Shown here in pieces: positions 18,709 through 28,709 of a stretch of 47,052 nucleotides of DNA. The position numbers were made by a program, and so were the translations under genes. The notes under the pieces were generated by a model, which saw only the letters and a program-made list of their open reading frames with translations, was not told where the DNA came from and searched no databases. Source of the stretch: Methanomassiliicoccales archaeon (lineage in GTDB: Archaea; Thermoplasmatota; Thermoplasmata; Methanomassiliicoccales; UBA472); assembly GCA_028682915.1 (NCBI GenBank), contig JAJRAN010000071.1, positions 1 through 47,052 of the forward strand. The letters run 5' to 3'. The first letter of the stretch is position 1; each line of letters opens with the position of its first letter.

Positions 18709-19431
18709 TTATACCGAAGCGCGCGCCCGCTTGGCTTCGAGCCTTGCCAGGACCTTGTCAGAGTCGAGCTCCCGGATGACGTCGGAAGCGATCCATCTCG
18801 CGCTGGGCGACCCTTGCTCCCGGAGGCGCTCGGCGAGCCGGATGCATTCCTCCCTGAGGCGGAGGTCTCTCTTGCCCATCTGACGGACGGCCCAGCTCAC
18901 CGCCTTCTTGACGTAGTTGCGGTTATCACCAGCTTGCTTCTCGATCAAGGGAAAAAAGCCGAGGAACACTTCGTCCTTGGATTTTTTATCGTGAACGGCC
19001 AGGGCCGCGATCATCACGAAGCCGGCGCGCCGAACGAACTCCTCCTTGTGGACGGTCCAATCCGGTATGACCTCGTAGGCGGGTTTGGCAAAGCGGAATA
19101 GGCTCGCGCACACCTGGTCGCACACGTCCCATGAGTCGAACTGGCGCACCCAGCTCTCCATCATGGCCCTGTCGGTCATGCCTGGCTCCGCGATCAGGGC
19201 GGCGAGGATCCTGGCCTCGTGAAGGCCGCTGTCCCAGAGCTCCAAGGCCAGCCCATGCCTACTCCCTATCCGCTTGGCCATGCCCCTTAGCTTCGGCATG
19301 GAGACTCCTAGAGCGCCGACCGTGGAGATGCCATAGCGGGCCATGCCAGCTATGTTGCTCGGTTCCGCGAGATCTCTCAGCTGCCTTAGTACATCCTCGT
19401 ACTCCGATGACGCCTTGGAATCGCCGTTCAC
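18709..19431 (-). CDS. AlkD-like DNA alkylation repair / HEAT-repeat protein
   Basis: [23 protein letters not shown]...[23 protein letters not shown]...[10 protein letters not shown], AlkD family; start uncertain (GTG 19431 proposed). Confidence 0.85.
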   Translation of the reverse strand: MNGDSKASSEYEDVLRQLRDLAEPSNIAGMARYGISTVGALGVSMPKLRGMAKRIGSRHGLALELWDSGLHEARILAALIAEPGMTDRAMMESWVRQFDSWDVCDQVCASLFRFAKPAYEVIPDWTVHKEEFVRRAGFVMIAALAVHDKKSKDEVFLGFFPLIEKQAGDNRNYVKKAVSWAVRQMGKRDLRLREECIRLAERLREQGSPSARWIASDVIRELDSDKVLARLEAKRARASV

Positions 19432-19466
19432 TGCATCCCTCCTTCGCTCATCGACCACTTCCGTTT

Positions 19467-19487
19467 TGGAACGTTCGTACCGTTCCA
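19467..19487. repeat. Inverted repeat TGGAACG-N7-CGTTCCA in divergent promoter region
   Basis: Perfect 7-bp arms between the AlkD-like and peroxiredoxin genes. Confidence 0.7.
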
Positions 19488-19569
19488 GGCGGTTTCGACA
19501 ACGGTTAAATATCAAGGGTTCGAATTGAATCAGAAGGCGATAATAGCATCGCCGCCAGGAGAGAAGAAA

Positions 19570-20232
19570 ATGTGCGAGGATGTTAGAGGGGGGATCCCCC
19601 TGATTGGAGACAAGTTCCCTGAGATTGAGGTGGCTACGACCCATGGCCCCATGAAGCTACCGGACGCCTTCAAGGGGAAATGGTTCGTCCTGTTCAGCCA
19701 TCCAGCTGACTTCACGCCGGTGTGCACCACCGAGTTCGCGGCCTTCCAGAAGCGCAAGGGCAAATTCGACAACCTCGACTGCGGGCTCATCGGCCTGTCC
19801 ATCGACCAGGTCTTCGCCCACATCAAATGGATCGAGTGGATACGCGACAACCTGAAGATAGAGATCACCTTCCCCATCATCGCCGACCACGGCGACATGG
19901 CCAGGAAGATGGGCATGATCCACCCCAACAAGGCGTCGAACACCGTCCGCGCCGTCTTCATCATCGATGACAAGGCCACCATCCGCGCCATGATCTACTA
20001 CCCGCAGGAGCTCGGCCGGTCCATCGACGAGGTGCTCCGGGCGGTAGAGGCGCTCCAGATCTCGGACGAGAAGAAGGTCTCGATGCCTGAGGGCTGGCCC
20101 AGGAACGAGCTCATCGGCGACGAGGTCATCGTCTCCCCGCCCCGCGACGTCAAGGGAGCGATGGAGAAGAAGAAGGGCCCCAACTGCTACGACTGGTGGT
20201 TCTGCCACAAGAGGCTGGGCGGGAAGGTCTGA
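19570..20232 (+). CDS. Peroxiredoxin (Prx6/archaeal type)
   Basis: [21 protein letters not shown] catalytic motif; C-terminal [12 protein letters not shown] extra cysteines. Confidence 0.95.
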   Translation: MCEDVRGGIPLIGDKFPEIEVATTHGPMKLPDAFKGKWFVLFSHPADFTPVCTTEFAAFQKRKGKFDNLDCGLIGLSIDQVFAHIKWIEWIRDNLKIEITFPIIADHGDMARKMGMIHPNKASNTVRAVFIIDDKATIRAMIYYPQELGRSIDEVLRAVEALQISDEKKVSMPEGWPRNELIGDEVIVSPPRDVKGAMEKKKGPNCYDWWFCHKRLGGKV

Positions 20233-20272
20233 GCGACATCGAAGGGGGGGCATCCCCCTTGCTTTTACTTTC

Positions 20273-20866
20273 TCACAATCCAGGCCTCAGGCCGTCTGGG
20301 GTGGAATTGAAAGGCAGGAAGATTATCCGGGCGTCCTTGACATCCAGGGTGTAGTCGAGCGTCTGCAGGACTCCGGGCTTCTCGGCCTCCATGGTAATGA
20401 TCACGAAGTGCGCGAGCTTCACCGCTTCTTCCTTAGGGAGGTTCGCCGGTAGGCGGGGGACGCCTCCGAAGTCAAGCCTGGTGGAGTATTTGGGCCAGTT
20501 GGCGGTGAAATCCGTGGCCAGGCGCTTGAAGGTAGGAGGGTCGAAGTCAGGCGCGGGAACGAAGATGAAGACGTCCCCGCTGTCTCCCCCACCTCCCTTT
20601 ATCCAATTGGCCAGCTTGTACATGCTCCCGCCAGAGCTGTTCTTGCTCAGGATGGTGAAGTTCGCGTAGATCCTCCAGAAGGGGACGTAGGTCCTTCCCT
20701 GGATGGGAGCGGACTTGGCGAAGTCCGCGATCTCGTAGTCCACCAAGTTGACCCCGCCATCGCGCACGTGCAAGGTCCCGCATTGCTGGCAAAGGAACAA
20801 CAGGTCCCGCTGCTTGCTCATGATGGGGGAGTTGCAGTTGGGGCAGCGCACCTGGATGACCTTCAT
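20273..20866 (-). CDS. Zinc-ribbon protein of the SPFH operon
   Basis: CPNCNSPIMSKQRDLLFLCQQCGTLHV N-terminal zinc ribbon; ATGA overlap with the upstream gene. Confidence 0.7.
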   Translation of the reverse strand: MKVIQVRCPNCNSPIMSKQRDLLFLCQQCGTLHVRDGGVNLVDYEIADFAKSAPIQGRTYVPFWRIYANFTILSKNSSGGSMYKLANWIKGGGGDSGDVFIFVPAPDFDPPTFKRLATDFTANWPKYSTRLDFGGVPRLPANLPKEEAVKLAHFVIITMEAEKPGVLQTLDYTLDVKDARIIFLPFNSTPDGLRPGL

Positions 20867-21885
20867 GGCCTGAACCCCTCCAACGTCTTGAGGATCTCGC
20901 CCACGTCGAGCGGGTTTCCGATCTCGCCCCTCTTTCCCTGGAACTCGCCCTCGATTATCTCCGACCCGTTGCGGAAGAAGCGGTATGTGGCGTACAGTAC
21001 CCCCGCTCCGATAGCCAGGGCGAAGATGGCGATGTAGCCGCTGCTCCCGCCCGCTTCCAGCGTCGCGAAGACCAGGCCGAACCCGGAGACCAGGCCGGCC
21101 ACCGCCGTTCCCCCGGTTATGGCCATGCTCTGGTAGAGTGGGTCGCCGGGAGCCCTTCCCGAGAGGATCTGCCCGCCCACGCCGTCCACCGTGACCACGT
21201 ACATCCGGTCCCGGTAAGAGTAGCGGACCACCCAGATGGGGTAGTAGATCACGCTCATCTTCCTCGGGACGGTGTAGATGCGCTCGAAGGTTATATGCGG
21301 CACGCCGGCCCCGCGGCGCGCCTGCTCCACGGCCTCGGCCTCCGCCTGCTTCCTAGCCTCGTCGACCGAGCTGGTGGTCTCGAAGGTTGGTATCATGGTG
21401 AAGTCCTCGAAGGTCCGCTCGCCGCTGAAGTTGCGCAGGCTCCTTATCCCCAGGTCACCAGGGTCGCAGGCGATCTGCGAGAACCGGTGGTCCTGAAGCA
21501 CCATCACCTCCTTGTACACCCTCTCGGTGGTGGTGTTGCCCTTGCTGTCCGATCGCGTCTTCTCCTCGTAGCCGCACACCCAGCCCGCCACCTTAATGGT
21601 GGTGGACCAGAATGGCAGATAGATGGGGTAGACCTCGGTCGTCTTGCCCACCTTCTTCAGGTCCCTGGCCTTAAACCCTTTCTTCCACCAGGCCTCTGCC
21701 GCCTGCATGGCTCGCTGGGGGTCCACCTTGTTCTTGAAGGCCACGGTCTGAATGCCCATGTCGCCCTCGATGAAGAGCATCGAGTCGCAGTACCTGCAGT
21801 TGATGACGCTCTCCCCCTCCTCGATGCTGACCGCCCCGCCGCACGACGGACAGCTCAATCCCACGGAGAGGGCCTCGTCCGGCAT
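20863..21885 (-). CDS. Zinc-ribbon protein with C-terminal TM segments
   Basis: CPSCGGAVSIEEGESVINCRYCDSMLFI; hydrophobic GTAVAGLVSGFGLVFATL and IAIFALAIGAGVLYATY. Confidence 0.75.
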   Translation of the reverse strand: MPDEALSVGLSCPSCGGAVSIEEGESVINCRYCDSMLFIEGDMGIQTVAFKNKVDPQRAMQAAEAWWKKGFKARDLKKVGKTTEVYPIYLPFWSTTIKVAGWVCGYEEKTRSDSKGNTTTERVYKEVMVLQDHRFSQIACDPGDLGIRSLRNFSGERTFEDFTMIPTFETTSSVDEARKQAEAEAVEQARRGAGVPHITFERIYTVPRKMSVIYYPIWVVRYSYRDRMYVVTVDGVGGQILSGRAPGDPLYQSMAITGGTAVAGLVSGFGLVFATLEAGGSSGYIAIFALAIGAGVLYATYRFFRNGSEIIEGEFQGKRGEIGNPLDVGEILKTLEGFRP

Positions 21886-21888
21886 GGC

Positions 21889-22638
21889 TCACATCCTCCA
21901 GGCGACGAAGAGGGAGGCGGCGAAAACGCAGACCACGGTCACGGCGATCAGCATCGCCGCCAGCCAGGGCGAGAAGTAGGAAAGCAGGGCCTCGGCCAGG
22001 AAGGCGAAATAGCCCACGCCGGCCACCGCCAGGTAAGGCCCGGACCCCCTCTTGGGGAAGTCGGCGGCGAACACCTCCCCCGAGGAGCCGTCGATGACCA
22101 CCTGGTAGCGTTTGCCATCGTGAACGTAGTCCAAGGTCCAGATGGGGAAGAACACCAGCGCCTGCTCCTTGCCCGCGCCCGGCAGCTTTTCAAGGTAGGC
22201 GCCCATCTCGATGTCCGGCTGGATGAGGGGCACCCCTCCCACGTCGTATTTGGAGTCGAACACCTTCAGGTCGCCCGCCGGCACCTTGAGCTCGTGCAGC
22301 CCGGGAAGGGTGGTGGAGCCCGCGGGCTCCACCCGGATCAGCTCCTTCCCGTCCACCAGTCGCTTGAACATGTAGACCGGGAAGTACTGCCTCTTCGAGC
22401 CGGCCAGCTGCGCCCTCTGGTCCAGGTACTTGGCCTTGGTCGGGCCCGCGGCCCAGCGCTTGAAGATGCCGACGGCGTTATCCTCCCTGACCAGGAAGGG
22501 CAGGATATAATAGAAGCCGGCCCCGGAGCGGTCGATGTAGATCTGCGAGGCGCAGTAGGAGCAGCGGACGAACTTGCTGCCCGCGTCGAACTCCACCCTG
22601 GCCCCGCATTTGGGGCAACCGACCGAAGCCGTTCCCAT
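21889..22638 (-). CDS. Zinc-ribbon protein with C-terminal TM segments
   Basis: CPKCGARVEFDAGSKFVRCSYCASQIYI; C-terminal AMLIAVTVVCVFAASLFVAWRM. Confidence 0.75.
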   Translation of the reverse strand: MGTASVGCPKCGARVEFDAGSKFVRCSYCASQIYIDRSGAGFYYILPFLVREDNAVGIFKRWAAGPTKAKYLDQRAQLAGSKRQYFPVYMFKRLVDGKELIRVEPAGSTTLPGLHELKVPAGDLKVFDSKYDVGGVPLIQPDIEMGAYLEKLPGAGKEQALVFFPIWTLDYVHDGKRYQVVIDGSSGEVFAADFPKRGSGPYLAVAGVGYFAFLAEALLSYFSPWLAAMLIAVTVVCVFAASLFVAWRM

Positions 22639-22653
22639 CCCTCCAGGCTTCTA

Positions 22654-23772
22654 TCAGGTCGCTTTTCCGCACTCCGGGCAGAACTTGGCGTTGGCTGCCA
22701 CCTCGGCGCCGCAGTTGGCGCATTTCTTCTTGGGAACGTTCATGGCCGAGCCGCAATTGGGGCAGAACTTGGCGCCCTCCGGCACCTTCTCCCCGCACTG
22801 AGGGCATGGGATGGTGGAGACCACCATCTTCGAGCCGCATTCCAGGCAGAACTTGGCCTGGGGGAGGTTCTGCGCCCCGCACTTGGGGCAGAGTACCGCC
22901 GCGGCCGTCGCCTGCTGGCCCGGCCCCGGCGCCGACCCGGCCTGGCGCATGCTGTCGATCATCTGGTAGCCCATGCCCACGCCGGCGCCGACACCCACGC
23001 CCACTCCAGCGGCTCCGCCGGAGGGGTTGTTCGCGGCCTCACGCATGGCCTGCCCGGTCTGGTACTGCATGTAGTTCGCCCCGACGACGGTCATCGAGGC
23101 GCGGGTATCCACCGCCTTCTGCACCTCCTCAGGCAGCGAGATGTACAGGCCGGAGATCTTGTCGATGCTGACGCCATAGAGCTCGAAGTGGTCGGATGCG
23201 CGCGAGAGCACCACCTGCTCGATGTTGGTGAGGTTGGCGGCGATGTCGGCCACTCCCATCCCCTGGTTCTTCATGTCGCCAAGGGAGTCGTAGACCAGGA
23301 CCACCATCTGCTCCTTGAGGCGCTCCTCCACCTCGGCGGAGGTGGCGTAGTTGAACGTCCCGATGAACTGGTTGACGAAGTTCGCTGGGTTGGAGACCTT
23401 GTAACGGAACTCGCCGAAGACGCGCAGGTTGACCATCCCGAACTCCTTGTCCCGGAACTGGTAGGGCTGCTTGGAGCCGTACTTGCCGTCGAACGCCCTC
23501 TTCTGCAGGTAGATTAGCTCGGCCTGCTGCACCACGCCGGACAGCGCCTTGACTATCGTGCCCACGATAGGCGCGTTTATCGATGTCAGCGCGTAACGGT
23601 CCGGTCTATCGATGTAGTCCAGGACCTTGCCGTCGCGGTAGAAGACGGCGATCTCGTCCTCTCGCACCACGACGTTGTCGTTGAACTTGATGTTGCGAGG
23701 CAGCCGGTACATTACGTTGCCGCGCTTGTCGACGTCCTCCCATTTGAAAGTCTCCGATCCGATCAGGCTCAT
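22654..23772 (-). CDS. SPFH-domain (virion-core-protein-like) protein with three C-terminal zinc ribbons
   Basis: SPFH core FRDKEFGMVNLRVFGEFRYKVSNPANFVNQFIG; Gly-rich linker; three CxxC-N(12-13)-CxxC repeats. Confidence 0.85.
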   Translation of the reverse strand: MSLIGSETFKWEDVDKRGNVMYRLPRNIKFNDNVVVREDEIAVFYRDGKVLDYIDRPDRYALTSINAPIVGTIVKALSGVVQQAELIYLQKRAFDGKYGSKQPYQFRDKEFGMVNLRVFGEFRYKVSNPANFVNQFIGTFNYATSAEVEERLKEQMVVLVYDSLGDMKNQGMGVADIAANLTNIEQVVLSRASDHFELYGVSIDKISGLYISLPEEVQKAVDTRASMTVVGANYMQYQTGQAMREAANNPSGGAAGVGVGVGAGVGMGYQMIDSMRQAGSAPGPGQQATAAAVLCPKCGAQNLPQAKFCLECGSKMVVSTIPCPQCGEKVPEGAKFCPNCGSAMNVPKKKCANCGAEVAANAKFCPECGKAT

Positions 23773-23776
23773 TTTA

Positions 23777-24304
23777 TCATGCCTCCGATCCCGTGATGGC
23801 GAGCTTGCGCTTGCCGAACTTGTCCTCGAACTGGTTCAGCGAGGTCTTTATCGACTTCAGCTCCAGGTCCGCCTCGGGCTTGTTCTCCGCTTCCAGAGCG
23901 GTGCGGAGCCTCTCCACCCCCCAGGACATGGCGTTGATGTCGTTGATCATTCCCGCGTCATACTCATAGAGCCGGTTGAGCTCCGGCTCCTTGACCTTCA
24001 GGTCGGCGGCGATACCCGAGTATCCTACGTCGGCATGCTGGACCGCTCCCTCGACCTTCTTGTAATTGTTGATCAGCCTTCCGATGGAATCCAGCTGGGG
24101 AGAGGTGAAGTCCTTCACCAAGGAGCGGCAGTCCTCTAGACCCCTCCTTTGCATGCCAAGCTGCTTGGCTATCTGCGCCCGGAGCATGCGATCCGAATCC
24201 CTCAGGTCCTCTCGAATGCGATACCCACGGAAGCCTGGGACGAAAGTCTGAATCGTCTTCAACAGCCCCCGGTCTTCCTCCACCCGTTTCCTAATGTCTG
24301 CCAT
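23777..24304 (-). CDS. Coiled-coil protein, first gene of the SPFH operon
   Basis: TIQTFVPGFRGYRIREDLRDSDRMLRAQIAKQL...; helical; 4-bp gap to the SPFH gene. Confidence 0.7.
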   Translation of the reverse strand: MADIRKRVEEDRGLLKTIQTFVPGFRGYRIREDLRDSDRMLRAQIAKQLGMQRRGLEDCRSLVKDFTSPQLDSIGRLINNYKKVEGAVQHADVGYSGIAADLKVKEPELNRLYEYDAGMINDINAMSWGVERLRTALEAENKPEADLELKSIKTSLNQFEDKFGKRKLAITGSEA

Positions 24305-24491
24305 TGTTGGTCCTCCCGACCTTAGCGGAAATAATTCAATCTCTCGCTCTTAAAATTATGCCCAGCCAGGAGTCCCCCTCTCGACAACTTGTTGCGCTGG
24401 AGACAGTTAACAAGGGCTAGTCGAGCATGCCATAGCAAAAGGAAATTCCTTATATATCCACCAGCAATTCGCATCCAGGCTGGGTGTTACG

Positions 24492-25517
24492 GTGGACCGG
24501 AAGAGAATCGCACTAGTAGGATATGGCAATGTGGGCAAGGCGCTGGTGGACATGCTTGCCCAGGTCGACCCCGAGGGCAAGAGGTTCGTCTTCTCAGGGA
24601 TATGCTCTAGGTCCATCGGCGTCGCCAACCTCAGGGACCTTGCCCCGGAGAAGGTGGAGAAGAAGCTCAAGGCGAACAAGGGGGACACCAGAGCCTATAA
24701 CCCGGAAGAGAGGGTGCGCGAGGTGAAGACCTACCTCAAGGAGGGCGACTACGACATCCTGGTGGAGGCGACCTCGGCCGACTACGACACCGGGGAGCCT
24801 GCCCGGTCTTTCATCCTCACCGCGCTGGACCGGGGGATCGATGTCGTCACCTGCAACAAGGGCCCCATCGCCCTCTACCTCAACGAACTCAAGGAGGCCG
24901 CCTCACGGGCCAACGCGTCGCTCATGTTCGAGAGCACGGTCATGGACGGGACGCCAGTCTTCTCGCTCTTCAAGAGCCTGCCGCCGGTGAAGCTGAAGAA
25001 GATAAGGGGGGTTTTCAACTCCACCACCGGGATAATCATAGATAACATGAGGGAAGGGAAGAACTTCGAGCAGGGGATGAAGAGGGCCAAGGCCATCGGG
25101 ATGACGGAGACGGACCCGGTCAACGACCTGAGCGGAATGGACGCGGCCGCCAAGCTGGTGATCCTCTGCACCGCCCTGGCTGGTCACGGCATCAAGCTCC
25201 CCGACGTCAAGCGGGAGCAGATCACGGAGGACTCGCTCAAGAGGCTCGTGGCCAAGGTCAAGGACGACAAATGCGTCCGCATAAGGCAGGTGGCCACCGC
25301 CGACTTCGAGAAGAAGGAGTTCAAGGTCGGGCTCGAGGTGCTCAAGCCGGAGGACATGCTCTTCTCCTGCTCGGGGGCATCGAACGCGGCGATCTTCTCC
25401 ATGGACCTGTTCGGGGAGATGGTGATCGCCGAGAGGGACCCGACCCTGAGGGAGACGGCCTTCGGGATCTACTCCGACATCGTGGACCTATATTCCAAGG
25501 ATACTTGCTACTACTGA
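24492..25517 (+). CDS. hom: Homoserine dehydrogenase
   Basis: RIALVGYGNVGKALVDML, VTCNKGPIA, GVFNSTTGIIIDNM, DPVNDLSGMDAAAK; GTG start. Confidence 0.93.
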   Translation: MDRKRIALVGYGNVGKALVDMLAQVDPEGKRFVFSGICSRSIGVANLRDLAPEKVEKKLKANKGDTRAYNPEERVREVKTYLKEGDYDILVEATSADYDTGEPARSFILTALDRGIDVVTCNKGPIALYLNELKEAASRANASLMFESTVMDGTPVFSLFKSLPPVKLKKIRGVFNSTTGIIIDNMREGKNFEQGMKRAKAIGMTETDPVNDLSGMDAAAKLVILCTALAGHGIKLPDVKREQITEDSLKRLVAKVKDDKCVRIRQVATADFEKKEFKVGLEVLKPEDMLFSCSGASNAAIFSMDLFGEMVIAERDPTLRETAFGIYSDIVDLYSKDTCYY

Positions 25518-25526
25518 GGTGCCTAG

Positions 25527-26537
25527 GTGCGCAAGATAGCTTGGCTGTCACCGCTTCTTCTAATGGCGATATTGCTCGTCGCCTCCTCGCCGGCCGCGGC
25601 GCACTCACCGCTCTTCCCCGTGGAGAACCATTCCATCGACACCGCGATGGCGATCGATGATCCGGCCAAGTCCATCGCCATCTACCATGAATTAGAGAGC
25701 GAGGAGGCTGCCTATTACGAGCTCCAGATGAAGGCGGGGGAACGAATCTTCTTGCAAACCCTGATACCGGTCTCACCGCAGCAGGGCTTCATTCCGGGCC
25801 TTGCGCTGCTCCTGCCCGGCGTTGGATCGAATGGCACCCTGCCATCGTTCGTGGAGGTGCCCTCAGGCTATCACACCCTGGTGGCACCAGGGGATGCGAA
25901 TGCCGAGGGGGAGCTCGAGCCGTTCACGCCCGGGCCCATATTCATCTTGGCGGAGATCGACGTGGTGGCGCCGGTCGACGGCACCTACTATGGGGTGGTC
26001 TTTTCCAACGACCAAGGCGGCAACTATGCCATCGCCATCGGTTACCTCGAGGCCTTCACGGCCGAGGAAATCCTGTCCTTGCCGGTTGACCTTCTCACCA
26101 TCTACCAATGGGAAGGGCAAGCGCTGTGGCAAGCCCTTCTCCCCTATGTTCTCGTTTTCGCCATAGGTTTGTTGCTGGCATACTATGGCCATAGGAGGAT
26201 GGGGAAGCCAGACACATGGGTAAAATGGCTGGCTGTGATCTCCTCGCTGGCGTTCTTGGGTTCGACCGCGAGCGTGCTCTTCCAATTGGCCTTCTCATTC
26301 ACCAGGGTACCTGTGTCTTCCACAATGGTACTCAGCCTGCTCTTCGCGCTTGCCTACCTCATAATGGGACTGGTGGTAGGGCGATTCGCATTCCAACGCA
26401 AGGAACTGAGCCTGCGCGTCCGAATCGTCTTCGTAGCCATCGCCATCATCGGTCTGAGCATGTGGGGAGGTTTCTACATCGGACCGATACTAGCATTGGT
26501 CGTCGCCTTCGCCCCACCTTATAGAGGGAAAAAGTGA
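25527..26537 (+). CDS. Secreted-domain/4-TM membrane protein
   Basis: N-terminal signal peptide LSPLLLMAILLVASSPAAAHS, extracytoplasmic domain, four C-terminal TM helices; GTG start. Confidence 0.7.
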   Translation: MRKIAWLSPLLLMAILLVASSPAAAHSPLFPVENHSIDTAMAIDDPAKSIAIYHELESEEAAYYELQMKAGERIFLQTLIPVSPQQGFIPGLALLLPGVGSNGTLPSFVEVPSGYHTLVAPGDANAEGELEPFTPGPIFILAEIDVVAPVDGTYYGVVFSNDQGGNYAIAIGYLEAFTAEEILSLPVDLLTIYQWEGQALWQALLPYVLVFAIGLLLAYYGHRRMGKPDTWVKWLAVISSLAFLGSTASVLFQLAFSFTRVPVSSTMVLSLLFALAYLIMGLVVGRFAFQRKELSLRVRIVFVAIAIIGLSMWGGFYIGPILALVVAFAPPYRGKK

Positions 26538-26590
26538 AAGCCGACTCGGTGCGGCGGTCCATTTTTTTTCTTTGCCGGTGGAAAGGCCCT

Positions 26591-26756
26591 TGCTTTCGCA
26601 AAGCACTTATGCACGTTCCGACATTCCACGGCCTAACGTGCTTTTGCACGTAAAGGGATTCGACGACCCTCCTTGGAGGGCCGGATAGGAGGAGATAAAC
26701 CCAGAAAGGGGTGAGCCGCCGACCTCTTGGAAAGCGCTCAAACCCTTTCCCCTTTT
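26591..26756 (+). ncRNA. Candidate structured RNA / leader of unknown family
   Basis: Dense predicted hairpins: TGCTTT-CGC-AAAGCA; GCACGTT...AACGTGC competing with ACGTGC-TTTT-GCACGT; CCCTC-CTTG-GAGGG; ACCC-AGAAAG-GGGT; AAAGGG (26652) with CCCTTT (26743); ends CCCCTTTT. No ORF here. Confidence 0.4.
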
Positions 26757-26834
26757 ATCATGTGCCATATCCCTCTTTCTACCACCCTCAATCGACTTTC
26801 ACCATAGGAATTATGATGGGGGGCTTCCCTAGCG

Positions 26835-28709
26835 ATGTGGAGTGAGCCTTTGACGCGAACTGCCAACCATCTTGCCGGAGAGCGCAGCCTTTACCTACGT
26901 CAGCATGCACGGAACCCCGTGGATTGGTATCCATGGGGGGAGGAGGCGTTGGCCAAGGCCAAGCTGGAGGACAAGCCGCTCTTCATCTCCATCGGATACT
27001 CGGCCTGCCACTGGTGCCACGTGATGGCCAGGGAATCGTTCGAGGACGACTACGTCGCCTCGCTCCTGAACCGAGGCTTCGTTCCCATAAAGGTGGACCG
27101 GGAGGAGCGCCCCGACCTCGACGGCATCTACATGTCCGCCTGCCAGATGATCTCAGGTGGTGGGGGATGGCCTTTGACCATCGTCGCCACTCCAGAGGGC
27201 AGGCCCTTCTTCGCCGGGACCTATTTCAGCAAGGGGGGGAGCCCGGGCGCGCCTGGCCTCATGGACGTCCTGCAACAGCTGGAATCGAAATGGAAATTGG
27301 AGCGGGGCGAGGTCCTTGGAGCGGCGGACGAGATCACCAAGGCGCTGAAGGAATTCGCATCGTTCCGGGAGCCAGCCAAACTCTCGCCCGACGCCCTGGC
27401 CGTCTGTTTCAAGCAACTTCAATCCAGCTTCGACGAGCGGAACGGAGGTTTCGAGATCGCGCCCAAGTTCCCTTCGCCGCACCGGCTCGTCTTCCTGATG
27501 CGCTACCGTGACCTGAGCGGCGACGAGGGGGCGATGCGGATGGCCGTCGCCACCCTTAGGAGCATGCAATCCAGCGGCCTTTTCGATCACGTGGGCTTCG
27601 GCTTCCACAGGTATTCGACGGACGCCCGATGGCTGCTCCCTCATTTCGAGAAGATGCTATACGACCAGGGAACGATGCTGCTCGCATATTCGGAAGCCTT
27701 CGCCAGGACGAAGGACGATGACCTGAAGGAGACGGCCTTGCGGACCGCCGCTTACGTCGGGAGGGAGTTGACCTCCCCCTACGGCGCGTTCTACTCCGCG
27801 GAGAGCGCGGAGAGCGAGGGAGAGGAAGGCAAGTTCTACGTCTGGAGCAAGGACGAGATCGTCTCCACCCTTGCGCTCGAAGACTTGCAACTGTTCATGG
27901 AAGCTTTCGACATACAGGAGGAGGGTAACTTCCGGGACGAGGCCAGCCGGCGCAGGACAGGGAAGAACGTCCTCCACCTGGCCAAGGATGCGGGGCAGCT
28001 CGCCGCGAGCAGGGGGATGGATGAGGCGGAGGTCCGATCGTCGTTGCAACGCTCCCTAGCCAAGCTCTATGAGGTCAGGGAGCTCCGCCCACGCCCGGAG
28101 AAGGACGACAAGGTCCTGACCGATTGGAACGGGCTGATGGTGGCCGCCTTCTCCCGCGCGTCAGTTCTCCTATGGGACAAGTCCTTGGCGGCGTCGGCGC
28201 GCCGAGCGGCCGACTTCCTGCTTTCGGAGATGCGCACCGGCTCGGGGCTCATGCACCGGTTCGTGGACGGGAAGGTGGGCATCGACGGGTTCATCGACGA
28301 CTATGCCTTCACGACCTGGGGCATGGTGGAGCTCCACCGCGCCATCGGCCTGCCGCGTTATCTCGATGCCGCCATTGGCCTTGCGGACGAGATGGTCGAA
28401 CGATTCTGGGACAAGGACCAGGGAGGCTTCTTCTTCACCTCGGACCGGGCTGAGGGGCTGATAGCCAGGAGGATGGAGGGGTACGACGGCGCCGTCCCTT
28501 CCGGCAACTCCGTCGCAGCCAATGTCCTGCTGGACCTCGCGAGGCTCGCGGGAAGGCCCGACCTGAAGGAGCGCTCTGACGCGATAGTCAAGGCCTTCGC
28601 CGGGGACATCAACGCCAACCCCATGGCCCACGCCCACATGCTGCAGCAACTCATGGATGCCAGGGACCCGATGCCGGCGACCAAGGAAGAGAAGGAGGGC
28701 GCCGCGTGA
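26835..28709 (+). CDS. Thioredoxin-domain DUF255 (YyaL/SPATA20-like) protein
   Basis: [24 protein letters not shown]...[20 protein letters not shown]...[14 protein letters not shown]. Confidence 0.95.
   Translation: MWSEPLTRTANHLAGERSLYLRQHARNPVDWYPWGEEALAKAKLEDKPLFISIGYSACHWCHVMARESFEDDYVASLLNRGFVPIKVDREERPDLDGIYMSACQMISGGGGWPLTIVATPEGRPFFAGTYFSKGGSPGAPGLMDVLQQLESKWKLERGEVLGAADEITKALKEFASFREPAKLSPDALAVCFKQLQSSFDERNGGFEIAPKFPSPHRLVFLMRYRDLSGDEGAMRMAVATLRSMQSSGLFDHVGFGFHRYSTDARWLLPHFEKMLYDQGTMLLAYSEAFARTKDDDLKETALRTAAYVGRELTSPYGAFYSAESAESEGEEGKFYVWSKDEIVSTLALEDLQLFMEAFDIQEEGNFRDEASRRRTGKNVLHLAKDAGQLAASRGMDEAEVRSSLQRSLAKLYEVRELRPRPEKDDKVLTDWNGLMVAAFSRASVLLWDKSLAASARRAADFLLSEMRTGSGLMHRFVDGKVGIDGFIDDYAFTTWGMVELHRAIGLPRYLDAAIGLADEMVERFWDKDQGGFFFTSDRAEGLIARRMEGYDGAVPSGNSVAANVLLDLARLAGRPDLKERSDAIVKAFAGDINANPMAHAHMLQQLMDARDPMPATKEEKEGAA

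Noticed and set aside
21295-23517. 740-aa plus-strand ORF
   Set aside because: Antisense to the zinc-ribbon/SPFH operon; composition (L/H/R/G/A-rich, no domain) is typical of GC-skewed antisense frames.
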